Below, one piece after another: positions 8,118-15,896 of a stretch of 20,621 bases of DNA. Position 1 is the first letter of the stretch. Each line of letters begins with the position of its first letter. Location of the stretch: positions 1-20,621 of the forward strand of contig JALXCX010000196.1 in the NCBI GenBank assembly GCA_026990725.1, given 5' to 3'. Both the position numbers and the translations under genes were made by a program. The notes under the pieces are model-generated. The model was not told where the DNA came from and ran no database searches. It worked only from the letters and a program-made list of their open reading frames with translations. The stretch comes from Desulfobulbaceae bacterium. GTDB taxonomy: Bacteria > Desulfobacterota > Desulfobulbia > Desulfobulbales > Desulfobulbaceae.

Positions 8118-8642
8118 GTGTATTCCAAACCAGATCCCAGTGACACCAGATTTATGAGGCAGGCCCTTAACGAGGCCGGGCTGGCACTTGCCCAGGGTGA
8201 GTTTCCTGTCGGCTGTGTTCTGGTCCTTAATAAAAAAATTGTTGCCCAAGGACATCGCCGGAACAGTAAGGAGGATCTGTGCAACGAGCTTGATCATGCA
8301 GAGGTCAGCACCTTGCGCGGATTGCTCGCAGAGCATCCGAAGATTGACTGCGGCAAAATCACAGCCTATTCAACCATGGAGCCCTGCCTGATGTGCTATG
8401 CAACCATGCTGCTGTCTGGGATTCGCCGGTTTGTCTGGGCCTATGAAGACGTGATGGGCGGGGGGACAGCGCTTGCTCTTGAAAGTGTGGCCCCGCTGTA
8501 CCGGGACATGCAGGTTGAGCTGGTGCCAGATGTGTTGCGCCGGGAGAGTCTTGTTCTTTTTTCTCAGTTTTTTCAAGAATACTCTTATTGGCAGGATAGT
8601 CTTTTACAAAACTACACAGAAGAACAATTCAACAATTTATAA
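8118..8642 (+). CDS. Nucleoside/tRNA-adenosine-type deaminase (CDA fold)
   Basis: Zinc-dependent deaminase of the cytidine deaminase superfamily, related to TadA and guanine deaminases. The zinc and catalytic motifs are present: HAE in LDHAEVSTLR, then EPCLMC (PCxxC), with the family's FMRQALNEAGLALAQGEFPVGCVLV block at the N-terminus. The C-terminal part (EDVMGGG..., APLYRDM..., FFQEYSYWQDSLL) is not typical of TadA, so the substrate (tRNA A34, a free base or a nucleoside) is open. The start is uncertain: GTG 8118 gives MYSKPDPSDTRFMRQAL, close to the family start, but has no good ribosome site. Other in-frame choices are TTG 8061, GTG 8082 and ATG 8154. The only strong Shine-Dalgarno-like stretch, GGTGGGGGAG (8081-8090), is not followed by a normal start in this frame. 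It leads a run with the radical SAM and methyltransferase genes. Confidence 0.8.
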   Translation: MYSKPDPSDTRFMRQALNEAGLALAQGEFPVGCVLVLNKKIVAQGHRRNSKEDLCNELDHAEVSTLRGLLAEHPKIDCGKITAYSTMEPCLMCYATMLLSGIRRFVWAYEDVMGGGTALALESVAPLYRDMQVELVPDVLRRESLVLFSQFFQEYSYWQDSLLQNYTEEQFNNL

Positions 8643-8676
8643 TTTTTTTATAGAGACCAATAACCGAGGTACGACC

Positions 8677-9699
8677 ATGTCCACTGAACTGATGGCCAGA
8701 ACAGTAGGTTTTAAACCGGGGGAACGTAATGTTTTTTTTCATCTGCTCACCGGCTGCAATCTTTCCTGTAAACATTGCTACATCAATCCGCTTCAGCACG
8801 GTACAAACATGCTGCCGCTGGATACGGTATTGAAATGGCTCAAACTCTTTGCCCGGCCAAACCAGGAGACGCATCTTATTCTCCTTGGCGGAGAACCTAC
8901 CATGCACCCCGATCTGGCCCCGATAATCCGGGCGGCAAAATCGTTGCGTTATGCTGTCACTGTCGATTCAAACGGCTATCTGTTTCATGATCTGCTCGAT
9001 AAGGTAACCCCGGCTGAGCTTGATTTTTTAAGCTTCAGCCTTGACGGACCCACTCCCGAGGTCAATGATCCTATTCGTGGTGAGAATGTTTTTGAAACCT
9101 GCACAAAAAATCTTAAAAAAGCAGTGAAAAGAGGATTTCATACAAGCCTTATCTACACTGTTTCTGCGCTCAACATTGATCATCTTCATAAAATGCCTGA
9201 TCTGCTGGCAGAGCTTGGTGTGCAGCGGTTTTTTATTCAGGTTATCGGTCTACGGGGAAAACCCGCAGCCGGCAAGCCGGAAAAGGGTTCGGAGTGGCAG
9301 GTCGATCCACAGCACTGGCTGGAAGTTGTGCCTCCGGTCGCCAGACAAGCCGCCCAAAAGGGCATTCATGTTACTTTTCCCAAAGTTTTTCTTGATAAGG
9401 AAGATGTCTTTCAGTGTGCAGGACTTGTGTCGGAGAATTTTTTTATTTTTCCCAATGGCCGGGTCTACCAGTGCCCGCTCTGTGAAGATTTCAGTATTCA
9501 CAGCTATGCCATTGAAGAGGATAAGCTCGTCAAGCTTGACGGGTTGAATGAGGGGCGTTTCTTTTCACTTGATATTCCTGAAGGCTGCGTCATGAATAAA
9601 CTTCTGCAGCCCGATAATATTGAATACCTTGAAGATGGTTCTCCCAAACATAGAATTTCATGCTGTCTTCTTAAACAGGAAGTTTTACCTGCACCATAA
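8677..9699 (+). CDS. Radical SAM protein with C-terminal SPASM/twitch-like cysteines
   Basis: A 340-residue radical SAM enzyme of unknown substrate. The S-adenosylmethionine cluster motif is CNLSCKHC (C27, C31, C34), followed by the SAM-binding LGGEPTMHP (70-78) and VDSNG (96-100). The C-terminal part carries C247, C266 and C269 (in FPNGRVYQCPLC), C304, C329 and C330, which suggests an auxiliary Fe-S cluster as in SPASM/twitch proteins that modify peptides or act in cofactor maturation. The ATG at 8677 has CGAGGT 7 nt upstream; the open frame extends back into the deaminase gene but that extension is a shadow. A perfect TATAAT (8638-8643) overlaps the deaminase stop without a good -35, so it could have its own promoter or be co-transcribed. 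The methyltransferase gene begins 6 nt after its stop. Confidence 0.85.
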   Translation: MSTELMARTVGFKPGERNVFFHLLTGCNLSCKHCYINPLQHGTNMLPLDTVLKWLKLFARPNQETHLILLGGEPTMHPDLAPIIRAAKSLRYAVTVDSNGYLFHDLLDKVTPAELDFLSFSLDGPTPEVNDPIRGENVFETCTKNLKKAVKRGFHTSLIYTVSALNIDHLHKMPDLLAELGVQRFFIQVIGLRGKPAAGKPEKGSEWQVDPQHWLEVVPPVARQAAQKGIHVTFPKVFLDKEDVFQCAGLVSENFFIFPNGRVYQCPLCEDFSIHSYAIEEDKLVKLDGLNEGRFFSLDIPEGCVMNKLLQPDNIEYLEDGSPKHRISCCLLKQEVLPAP

Positions 9700-9705
9700 G
9701 TATCC

Positions 9706-10890
9706 GTGTCTTTTGATCTTCAACAGGTTTACAGTCAGGCGATTACTTCCCATGAAAAGGGCGAGTATGAGCTGGCGGCAGAATTGTACGCACAGCTCCT
9801 TGCCGAACACCCGGATGCTGACCTTGTGCTGTATAATCAGGGCTTGGCCTTCTATGCACTTGACCGTTTTGCTGAAGCAGCAACAGCCTTTCTCCGTATC
9901 ACCGAGATCAGCCGTGCAGATGCAGATACTTGGTATAATCTGGGCCTTTCCTTAAAAGGATGCGGCAGGTTGCCTGAGGCAAGAATTGCCTATGAACAGG
10001 CACTTCTGCTGCAAGTTGATGAGGATACACTCTTTAATCTTGGCAACTGCTGCCGGGAACTCGGTGCGATTGATGAGGCATTTACCTACTATGAACGTGT
10101 TCTTGCAATAGATTCTGGAAATGTTTCAGCTCTCAATAATTATGCGTATCTCTGTCACCGGCAAGAGGATTACAAAAAAGCAGAAATTCTTTATACAAAA
10201 CTCCTTCAGCTTGACCCGGACCATGCCGGCGCAACTCATATGCTTGCAGCCCTGAGCGGCACGGCAAACGTTGCTCCTGGCAAAAATTATGTGCAGGATC
10301 TGTTTGATCAGTACAGTGCGGATTTTGAAAAAAGCCTGGTGGAAAAGCTTGATTACAAGGTGCCAGGGCTTTTGTTTGCCTGTGTAAAAGAGTATTCTCC
10401 AAAAATTATGTTCCAGGAGGCTGTGGACCTTGGCTGTGGCACCGGCCTGGCCGGAGAATTGTTTACGTCTTGTTGCAGAACACTTGCAGGTGTTGACCTT
10501 TCCCCGAATATGATCACCGCTGCTGCCTGCAAAAAAATCTACGCTCGGCTTGAAGTCGCTGATGTTGCCCAGTTTGTTGTAAATCTTGATAATAAAGTGG
10601 ATTTGTTTGTAGCAGCTGACCTTCTTACCTATTTAGCCGATTTACGCCCTCTCTTCACGACGCTTTCTGAAGCGTCCAGCAAAGGCGCTGTGTTTGTTTT
10701 TTCCACAGAACATGGCAGCACGGGGAAATGGCAGGTTCGTCCCACTGGTCGTTTTGCCCACGGGCGCACGTATGTTGCAGATACGCTTATTGCGGCTGGC
10801 GCAGAAATTATTTCAGTGAGCAAAGAAAAAATACGCCGGGAAGGAAACGACTGGGTCCTGGGAGATATTTATCTGGCAGTCTTTGAATAG
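9706..10890 (+). CDS. TPR-repeat SAM-dependent methyltransferase
   Basis: A two-part protein of 394 residues. Residues about 5-180 are roughly five tetratricopeptide repeats (for example WYNLGLSLKGCGRLPEAR and LNNYAYLCHRQEDYKKAE), a protein-binding scaffold. Residues about 190-394 are a class I methyltransferase: the bridge YVQDLFDQYSADFEKSL (195-211) is typical of the TPR-methyltransferase group, motif I is VDLGCGTGLAGE (240-251) and the acidic strand is GVDLSPNM (262-269). The start is a GTG at 9706, 6 nt after the radical SAM stop, with no strong ribosome site, so translation is probably coupled. The tight spacing suggests that the two enzymes work on the same protein or peptide target; the target itself is unknown. 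Confidence 0.85.
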   Translation: MSFDLQQVYSQAITSHEKGEYELAAELYAQLLAEHPDADLVLYNQGLAFYALDRFAEAATAFLRITEISRADADTWYNLGLSLKGCGRLPEARIAYEQALLLQVDEDTLFNLGNCCRELGAIDEAFTYYERVLAIDSGNVSALNNYAYLCHRQEDYKKAEILYTKLLQLDPDHAGATHMLAALSGTANVAPGKNYVQDLFDQYSADFEKSLVEKLDYKVPGLLFACVKEYSPKIMFQEAVDLGCGTGLAGELFTSCCRTLAGVDLSPNMITAAACKKIYARLEVADVAQFVVNLDNKVDLFVAADLLTYLADLRPLFTTLSEASSKGAVFVFSTEHGSTGKWQVRPTGRFAHGRTYVADTLIAAGAEIISVSKEKIRREGNDWVLGDIYLAVFE

Positions 10891-10992
10891 CTGCTTGCAA
10901 AAACTTGTACTAACATGTGCCGTGAGACCTCAGGAGGCAGTATCTTCATCGTTTTTGTATTCCAGCCCTGAGGGTGGGCGTTGTGGGGGGGA

Positions 10993-11730
10993 TCAGTCTG
11001 GTTCCGGTGGGAGATCGCTTGCTGAAAAAACTTTACAGGCAATAATACCGGATTCATAGAGACCAAAAAGAGGAAAGGAGAGCAGTACAGTGGCTGTGAA
11101 ATCTCCAGCGGTGAGCAGAAAGGAGAGGACAAGAATAGCAATATAAAAATACTTTCGTTTTTTTCGGAAATGTTCAGGCTGCACAAGTCGTGCTGATGAG
11201 GCCATGACCATGAGAAAGGGTATTTCAAAGGCAATGGCAAAAGCGAGGACCATCCTGGCAACAAAGGTTAAGTAAAGGCCGAGTTTGGGCAGAGGCTGCA
11301 GGTTTTTTCCGGCATAGCTCATAAAAAAAGCCAGGGTTTTGGGAAGAACTATAAAAAATGAAAAAAGCGCACCAGCGGCAAACAGACCAGTCGCCCAGAA
11401 GACGATTCTTTTGGCCATCTTTTTTTCATGGTCCAGCAGACCCGGTGAGATAAACATCCAGCACTGGTATAAAAGATATGGTGAGCTCACCAGAATTCCC
11501 ACAAGTAATGCCAGCTTGATATACGAGATAAACGCCTCTGTCAGCTTTGTATAAACCAGAGTCTTCAGGGCTGGGCTTGCCGTAAACAGGGGGGCTGTAC
11601 AAAGGGCGGCGATCTGATCAATAAAGAGATAGGCAAGAACTGTACAAAGACTTATGGCCAGAAAGGAACGGAGCAGCCGTTTTCTTAACTCTTCATGGTG
11701 TGGCCGGAAATGTTCCAGTGCGGCTATCAT
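10993..11730 (-). CDS. tatC: Twin-arginine translocase subunit TatC
   Basis: Polytopic inner-membrane core of the Tat pathway that binds twin-arginine signal peptides of folded, cofactor-loaded proteins. The 245-residue protein shows the N-terminal signal-binding motif HHEELRKRLL (11-20), the first-loop block SPGLLDHEKK (95-104), the buried Glu in FEIPF (168-172) and six hydrophobic segments at about 21-39, 70-93, 108-130, 155-177, 193-207 and 213-230. The usual L-T-P-P-D before the last helix appears as LLTAGD (205-210), a mild departure. Its ATG overlaps the stop of the upstream tatB by four bases (ATGA), so the two are translationally coupled. Likely clients in this window include NapA. 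It converges with the TPR-methyltransferase gene; the 102-bp gap between them shows no strong terminator. Confidence 0.95.
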   Translation of the reverse strand: MIAALEHFRPHHEELRKRLLRSFLAISLCTVLAYLFIDQIAALCTAPLFTASPALKTLVYTKLTEAFISYIKLALLVGILVSSPYLLYQCWMFISPGLLDHEKKMAKRIVFWATGLFAAGALFSFFIVLPKTLAFFMSYAGKNLQPLPKLGLYLTFVARMVLAFAIAFEIPFLMVMASSARLVQPEHFRKKRKYFYIAILVLSFLLTAGDFTATVLLSFPLFGLYESGIIACKVFSASDLPPEPD

Positions 11731-12182
11731 ACTGTTGTGGAGGGTGGTTCTTCCGGGGAAATATTGTTTTGAGCTGTTGGCGTTTCTGTTGTTGAGTCGT
11801 CAGTATCGACACGGTTTTCTGCTTCATGAGGCGGGGTAGAAGCATCTTGTTCCCAGGGACGTTCTTCAAGGGGCTGGAGGTCAATGATATTTTCGTCCGT
11901 GTCCTGTTGGGGATTTATGTCATCTTCGGGACGCCAGATTTTAGAATCCTCTTTGATCAGGCTGTCAGCAAGAGCACCGGTCGTTTTTTTCAGATCTTCC
12001 TGGACCGAGCTGATGACCTTGGTTTCTTCGCTTAAACTATCCTTAACCTGATTCATGGTTTTTTTAAGCTCATTGACTCCTTTAGCCAGTGATCTGGCCA
12101 GTTCCGGGAGCTTGTCCGGGCCGACCACAACAAGAGCCACGGCCATGATAACTATCATTTCTGGAAGACCAATACCAAACAT
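11727..12182 (-). CDS. tatB: Twin-arginine translocase subunit TatB
   Basis: Single-span TatA/B-family protein of 151 residues. It starts MFGIGLPEM with the polar Glu at position 8, has one membrane helix (about 5-20), the hinge GPDKLP (21-26), an amphipathic helix (about 24-50) and a long acidic, Pro/Thr-rich cytoplasmic tail. The GP-x-x-LP hinge and the E8 are TatB-like; TatA normally has an FG hinge. With TatC it forms the signal-peptide receptor. It precedes tatC on the minus strand with an ATGA overlap, and lies 251 bp downstream of the sigma-54 regulator gene on the same strand. No separate tatA is in the window. A ribosome site before its ATG is not obvious. Dual TatA/TatB function cannot be excluded. 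Confidence 0.9.
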   Translation of the reverse strand: MFGIGLPEMIVIMAVALVVVGPDKLPELARSLAKGVNELKKTMNQVKDSLSEETKVISSVQEDLKKTTGALADSLIKEDSKIWRPEDDINPQQDTDENIIDLQPLEERPWEQDASTPPHEAENRVDTDDSTTETPTAQNNISPEEPPSTTV

Positions 12183-12433
12183 GAGTTTAATGTGAGTGAA
12201 GGGTTTGTAGTTGAATGCTCGCTGTCATAAAAACACTGTTTCAGCTGTTTACTACATTTAGTAGTCTCTTGCGGGTTAAATTCTGGTGTGATTTTTTGTT
12301 GATCCTGTCTCGCAGATCATTCCACATACGGCTGCACATTTTATAGAAACAGCACAATGTACAAGAAAAATTTACATTACGGGATTTAATCTGAGGTGTC
12401 AAGGCGGTCATCCTTTCAGGTCGAGCGGCAGGG

Positions 12434-13777
12434 CTAGATCTCAATTTTATACAGTTTCATTTTTTGCCAGAGGTTTTTCCGGCTTATTCCGAGCAGGGAC
12501 GCTGCCTGTGTCCGGTTACCTGATGTGGCGTTTAATGCGTTGAAAATACAGCGTTTTTCAGTTTCAGCAAGCGCCTCACCCAAGGGAAGAGGAGCTTCGT
12601 TATCAGTGATAAACGGCTTGTCCTGGAGTTCTGCTGGTAAGTCTTCAGGGGAGATAACAGGGTGAGGTGCTAATACAGAAACTCGTTCCATAATGTTTCT
12701 CAGCTCCCGAACATTTCCGGGAAATGAATAATTTAACAGGCAGGTCATGGTTTCAGGTGCAAGAGATAACGGTGTTTTTTTGTTTAAACTGAATTCTTTG
12801 AGAAAATGATTGGCCAGAAGGGGGATATCTTCCACCCGGTCACGCAGGGGCGGCATTGTCAGGGGAATGACCTGGAGTCTGTAGAGTAAATCCTGACGAA
12901 AACGTCCTTTTTTTACTTCCTTTTTAAGGTCTCTGGCAGTAGAGCAGAGCACCCGGACGTCAAGCTTGATGGTTCTGGTCCCGCCAACCCGTTCACATTC
13001 TTTTTCCTGTAAGACCCGTAGCAGTTTTGCCTGAAGTCCCAGCGGCATTTCACCTATCTCATCCAGCAGTAGCGTGCCGCTGTCAGCCATTTCAAAACGT
13101 CCGGTCGTTCTCTTGTGCGCGCCGGTAAAAGCCCCGCGTTCATGACCAAAGAGTTCTGATTCCATCAGGCCTTCAGGAATAGCGGCACAGTTGATTCGGA
13201 TATACGGTTTTTCTGCTCGGGTACTGGCCCGGTGTATTGACTCGGCAGCAAGTTCTTTTCCTGTTCCGGATTCACCGGAAATAAGAACTGTCGCCTGAGT
13301 CGGGGCCACCTGTTTTATAATGTCAAAGACCTGCTGCATTCTGCTGCTGTTGCCCAGAAGCGGAGAGTGCATCTGTTGGCAACAGTCTTCAAGAGAGGCG
13401 CATCGGGCTTTAATCGATTGGTTGGCAAGTATTCTTGAGACTCTGATGACCAGATCATCAAGGTCAAAAGGTTTCAGGATATAATCAGTAGCTCCTTTTT
13501 TTAAACAGCCTATGGCATCATCAACGCTGCCATAGGCCGTCATCATGATGACATCGGTTGCCGGAGCAATTTCCGTTACCGCTTCCAGTAATTCAATCCC
13601 GCCGAGCTGGGGCATTCGGATGTCTGAAACAACGATATGATACTTGTTAGCCTCTATCCTGGCCAAGGCTTCGTTGCCGTTCACAGCGCTATCAACGGAC
13701 CACCCCTGACGTTCCAGCCTGTCCTGGACCGTGATGCGCATTATTTCATCGTCTTCAGCCAGCAGTATTCTGGTCAT
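12434..13777 (-). CDS. NtrC-family sigma-54-dependent response regulator
   Basis: A 447-residue activator with the full NtrC layout. Receiver domain: acidic pocket D9/D10, phospho-acceptor D52 (VVSDIRMP), T80 and K102 (LKPFD). AAA+ domain: Walker A GESGTGKE (168-175), the sigma-54 contact loop GAFTGA (215-220), Walker B LLLDEIGE (236-243) and the FPGNVRELR block (352-360). C-terminal Fis-type helix-turn-helix (about 420-441, NRTQAASLLGISRKNLWQKM). The ATG at 13777 begins MTRILLAEDD; longer in-frame starts lie inside the kinase gene and are not family-like. It overlaps the end of the kinase gene by 23 bases, so the two are coupled. By position it most likely binds the duplicated palindrome in the kinase-nap gap and drives the nap promoter. 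Confidence 0.95.
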   Translation of the reverse strand: MTRILLAEDDEIMRITVQDRLERQGWSVDSAVNGNEALARIEANKYHIVVSDIRMPQLGGIELLEAVTEIAPATDVIMMTAYGSVDDAIGCLKKGATDYILKPFDLDDLVIRVSRILANQSIKARCASLEDCCQQMHSPLLGNSSRMQQVFDIIKQVAPTQATVLISGESGTGKELAAESIHRASTRAEKPYIRINCAAIPEGLMESELFGHERGAFTGAHKRTTGRFEMADSGTLLLDEIGEMPLGLQAKLLRVLQEKECERVGGTRTIKLDVRVLCSTARDLKKEVKKGRFRQDLLYRLQVIPLTMPPLRDRVEDIPLLANHFLKEFSLNKKTPLSLAPETMTCLLNYSFPGNVRELRNIMERVSVLAPHPVISPEDLPAELQDKPFITDNEAPLPLGEALAETEKRCIFNALNATSGNRTQAASLLGISRKNLWQKMKLYKIEI

Positions 13778-15338
13778 AATCTTCAACGAGGAGTGAGCAG
13801 TTCTGGGTGGCCGGTAAGGTGATGGTAAACGAGGCGCCATGGCCTGCTTTGCTTCCGGCAATAAGGGTGCCGCCCATTTTTTCAACCTGGGCATAACTGA
13901 CAGCAAGCCCCAGGCCGGTTCCAATACCAACGTCCTTGGTCGTAAAAAAAGGATCAAAAATTTTATCTAGAATTTCAGGAGGAATACCGGGGCCGGTATC
14001 ATCAATTTTGATTATCAAACTCTCATTGATGATTTTTGACTGCACCTGAATGCTGCCACCATCATTTCCCATGGCCTGAATCGCATTGAGTCCGATGTTG
14101 ACAATAGTTTGCTGCAAAGATTCAACATCAATACAGTAATGACCGCTTAAATGAAGGTCGAGTTTCAGCTCAATGTTGTCCATGCGGTAGCTGAGTAGGT
14201 CAAAGCATTCCTGAATCACATGGTCAACGTCAATTTTTTTTAGATCCAGCGGTGTGTTGCGGCCAAAGTTAAGCAGTTGATGCATGGTATGCTCAATGCT
14301 TTTTAAGCCTTTATCGAGCAGGGGCAGATATCGTTGGATCAGTTGTGGATTATCAGGCTCTTGCTGTAACGCCTTGACACAGTTGAGCAGGCCGCCCAGA
14401 GGGTTGTTCACCTCGTGAGCAATTCCCGAAGTAAGAAGCCCGAGCGCAGCCATTTTTTCATTTTGAAAAGCCTGCTTTTTGGCCATGTCCAGCGTCTTTC
14501 GTGACTCATCCAGACGACGGCATAGATCATAATAGGTGTCGCAGATGGTATCAATTTCATCCTTGACCCGGCTGTGCTCCGGTTTGGGGACGGGATGATC
14601 CGGGTATTTATCCATTGTGGCCGTTAAATGAGCCAAAGGCCGGGAGACGAGTGTCGAAAAGAGCCAGAAAAGCATGGTTGAGACCGCTATGATGGAGAGT
14701 AGACTGTATAAAATGATGGAGTAATTGTTTTCAGCAATCATTTTATCAGCCCAGTTAATCGGGATAACAATACTCAGGCCTCCGCGAATATCTCCAATTT
14801 CGTAACCGTGCTTTGCATGGCAGCTCATACAGGAGTTCTCGATGATGAGCGGGGCAATATAGCGAAGAATCCGGCCGCCCGGGGCCTCTTCAATGGCAAT
14901 TATTTCTTTGCTGTTTTCTGTCTCAAATTTTTTAAGTGCTGCCCGTTCAAAATTATCCGGGGCATTGGCAGGGTTTATCGGTTTAAGGCTTGTTACCCGA
15001 AAAGTACACCAACCATCCCGAAAGGCATATTCAGAGAGTTCCCGAGTGACCATTGCCGGATTTCTTTTTACGTAGATCTTGCCGTCAAGGGTGTGGATTA
15101 TCGGTTCATCAAGAAACGGATTCGGCTGCACATCCGTTGTTCGGATTAAGAATAAGCCGTGGTGATCGGCAACCCATTTACGGGTGAGAATGACTTGCCT
15201 GTGAAGCATTCTTGCCTGCTGCCTGGCCTGACCATAGATGAGGTCATGCTGTTTATTGGATGAATATAAAAAAAGCAGACCATAGGAAAGCAACAATATG
15301 CCGCCGTTGGCAATGATGAATTTTATACGGAGTTTCAA
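13755..15338 (-). CDS. Membrane histidine kinase with periplasmic Tll0287-like (DUF3365) haem-binding sensor domain
   Basis: A 527-residue sensor kinase. One membrane helix (about 7-26) is followed by a periplasmic domain (about 30-200) with the Tll0287-like/DUF3365 signature FRVTSLKPINPANAPDNFE and a c-type haem site C170-M-S-C173-H174 just before the IGDIRGGLSI block. A second helix (about 207-230) leads to a linker, the phosphorylation box GIAHEVNNP with H308, and a catalytic domain with N418, DTGPGIP (447-453), FDPFFTT (461-467) and GTGLGL (473-478). The ligand is not known; redox state, NO or O2 at the haem are all possible. The start is a TTG at 15338, chosen because GAGGA lies about 10 nt upstream and the next in-frame Met (44) would remove the first helix. 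It is divergent from the nap cluster and overlaps its regulator gene. Confidence 0.93.
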   Translation of the reverse strand: MKLRIKFIIANGGILLLSYGLLFLYSSNKQHDLIYGQARQQARMLHRQVILTRKWVADHHGLFLIRTTDVQPNPFLDEPIIHTLDGKIYVKRNPAMVTRELSEYAFRDGWCTFRVTSLKPINPANAPDNFERAALKKFETENSKEIIAIEEAPGGRILRYIAPLIIENSCMSCHAKHGYEIGDIRGGLSIVIPINWADKMIAENNYSIILYSLLSIIAVSTMLFWLFSTLVSRPLAHLTATMDKYPDHPVPKPEHSRVKDEIDTICDTYYDLCRRLDESRKTLDMAKKQAFQNEKMAALGLLTSGIAHEVNNPLGGLLNCVKALQQEPDNPQLIQRYLPLLDKGLKSIEHTMHQLLNFGRNTPLDLKKIDVDHVIQECFDLLSYRMDNIELKLDLHLSGHYCIDVESLQQTIVNIGLNAIQAMGNDGGSIQVQSKIINESLIIKIDDTGPGIPPEILDKIFDPFFTTKDVGIGTGLGLAVSYAQVEKMGGTLIAGSKAGHGASFTITLPATQNCSLLVEDYDQNTAG

Positions 15339-15367
15339 GAAAAAAGATCCTCAGGCAATGGTTGCAC

Positions 15368-15424
15368 TTCCGTTACCGGATGGTAACACAACATTTTGGT
15401 AAATGATACCTTTTGGTAACGGAA
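15368..15424. promoter_or_regulatory. Duplicated palindrome, candidate upstream activator sites of the NtrC-type regulator
   Basis: Two copies of the same pattern: GTTACC-GGAT-GGTAAC (15372-15387) and GATACC-TTTT-GGTAAC (15405-15420). Both have a 4-nt centre, and their centres are 33 bp apart, close to three helical turns. A further half-site GGTAA lies between them (15398-15402). Because the two are alike, the outer flanks also form a 10-bp inverted repeat (TTCCGTTACC 15368-15377 with GGTAACGGAA 15415-15424). They sit about 85 and 120 bp upstream of the start predicted from the sigma-54 promoter, the usual place for NtrC-type enhancers. Confidence 0.7.
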
Positions 15425-15471
15425 AGGCGTCATTTTTTTGTTAACCATTGGATAATATGCATAAAATTAAC

Positions 15472-15487
15472 TGGAATGCTTTTTGCT
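15472..15487 (+). promoter_or_regulatory. Sigma-54 (-24/-12) promoter of the nap cluster
   Basis: TGGAATGCTTTTTGCT matches the sigma-54 consensus with the invariant GG (15473-15474) and GC (15485-15486) exactly 10 nt apart and a T-tract before the TGC. The predicted transcription start is near 15498, about 80 nt before the first nap gene. It is backed by the sigma-54 activator gene next door and the paired palindromes upstream. Confidence 0.75.
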
Positions 15488-15576
15488 AGTTTACTCTTGA
15501 TAGAATAATGCTTTGGGATGATTCATTTTTAACCTAACGCTGGAAGGTTCTCTCTTTTCACCGTCCACACAAGTGA

Positions 15577-15831
15577 ATGAGCATGGTCATTGGAGGCGTC
15601 GTTATAACGGTTCATCCTTCCGAGAAGAGGCATGTCGAATTGGTGCTCGCAAAATATGCTGAATTGCTGGTGTATGGAAGTGATGAGAACGGAAATATCA
15701 TAGCAACAATTAAAAGCGGCAGCAAAGAATCCATGAGCCAGGTGATCAAAACCATTGAGGGGCTGAACACGGTAGAAAAAGTGCATTTAGCGTATCTTAA
15801 TTCTGATAATGACAACAAAAAAGTTTTGTGA
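15577..15831 (+). CDS. napD: NapD-like chaperone (first copy)
   Basis: An 84-residue cytoplasmic protein of the NapD family, which binds the twin-arginine signal of NapA and holds back export until the molybdenum cofactor is loaded. The family pattern is visible: an opening beta strand MVIGGVVITVHP, an E-rich helix, a strand (NIIATIKSG), a helix ending in GLNTVEKVHLAYL, and a short polar tail. The ATG at 15577 is used; a second ATG lies two codons on, and the ribosome site is weak (AAGTGA). It is the first gene after the sigma-54 promoter and precedes the two cytochrome genes. A second NapD lies immediately after napA, so one of them may serve another partner. Confidence 0.8.
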   Translation: MSMVIGGVVITVHPSEKRHVELVLAKYAELLVYGSDENGNIIATIKSGSKESMSQVIKTIEGLNTVEKVHLAYLNSDNDNKKVL

Positions 15832-15896
15832 GATGAGGCGATTGTCAAAAACCTTACGTTACGTTTTTTAAATGATGTTTAAGAGGGGGAAATGTG

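Noticed and set aside
7946..8143. Small plus-strand frame with an ATG at 8045 after the C9 run
   Set aside because: It runs in another frame into the deaminase gene, has no ribosome site (only C residues precede the ATG) and looks like nothing known.
10928..10973. CCTCAGG/CCTGAGG inverted repeat between the methyltransferase gene and tatC
   Set aside because: Only 7 bp with a loop of 32 nt and no T-run; too weak to call a terminator for the convergent genes.
12251..12265. ACTAC-ATTTA-GTAGT hairpin between the regulator gene and tatB
   Set aside because: Five AT-rich pairs and no T-run; expected by chance in a gap of this size.
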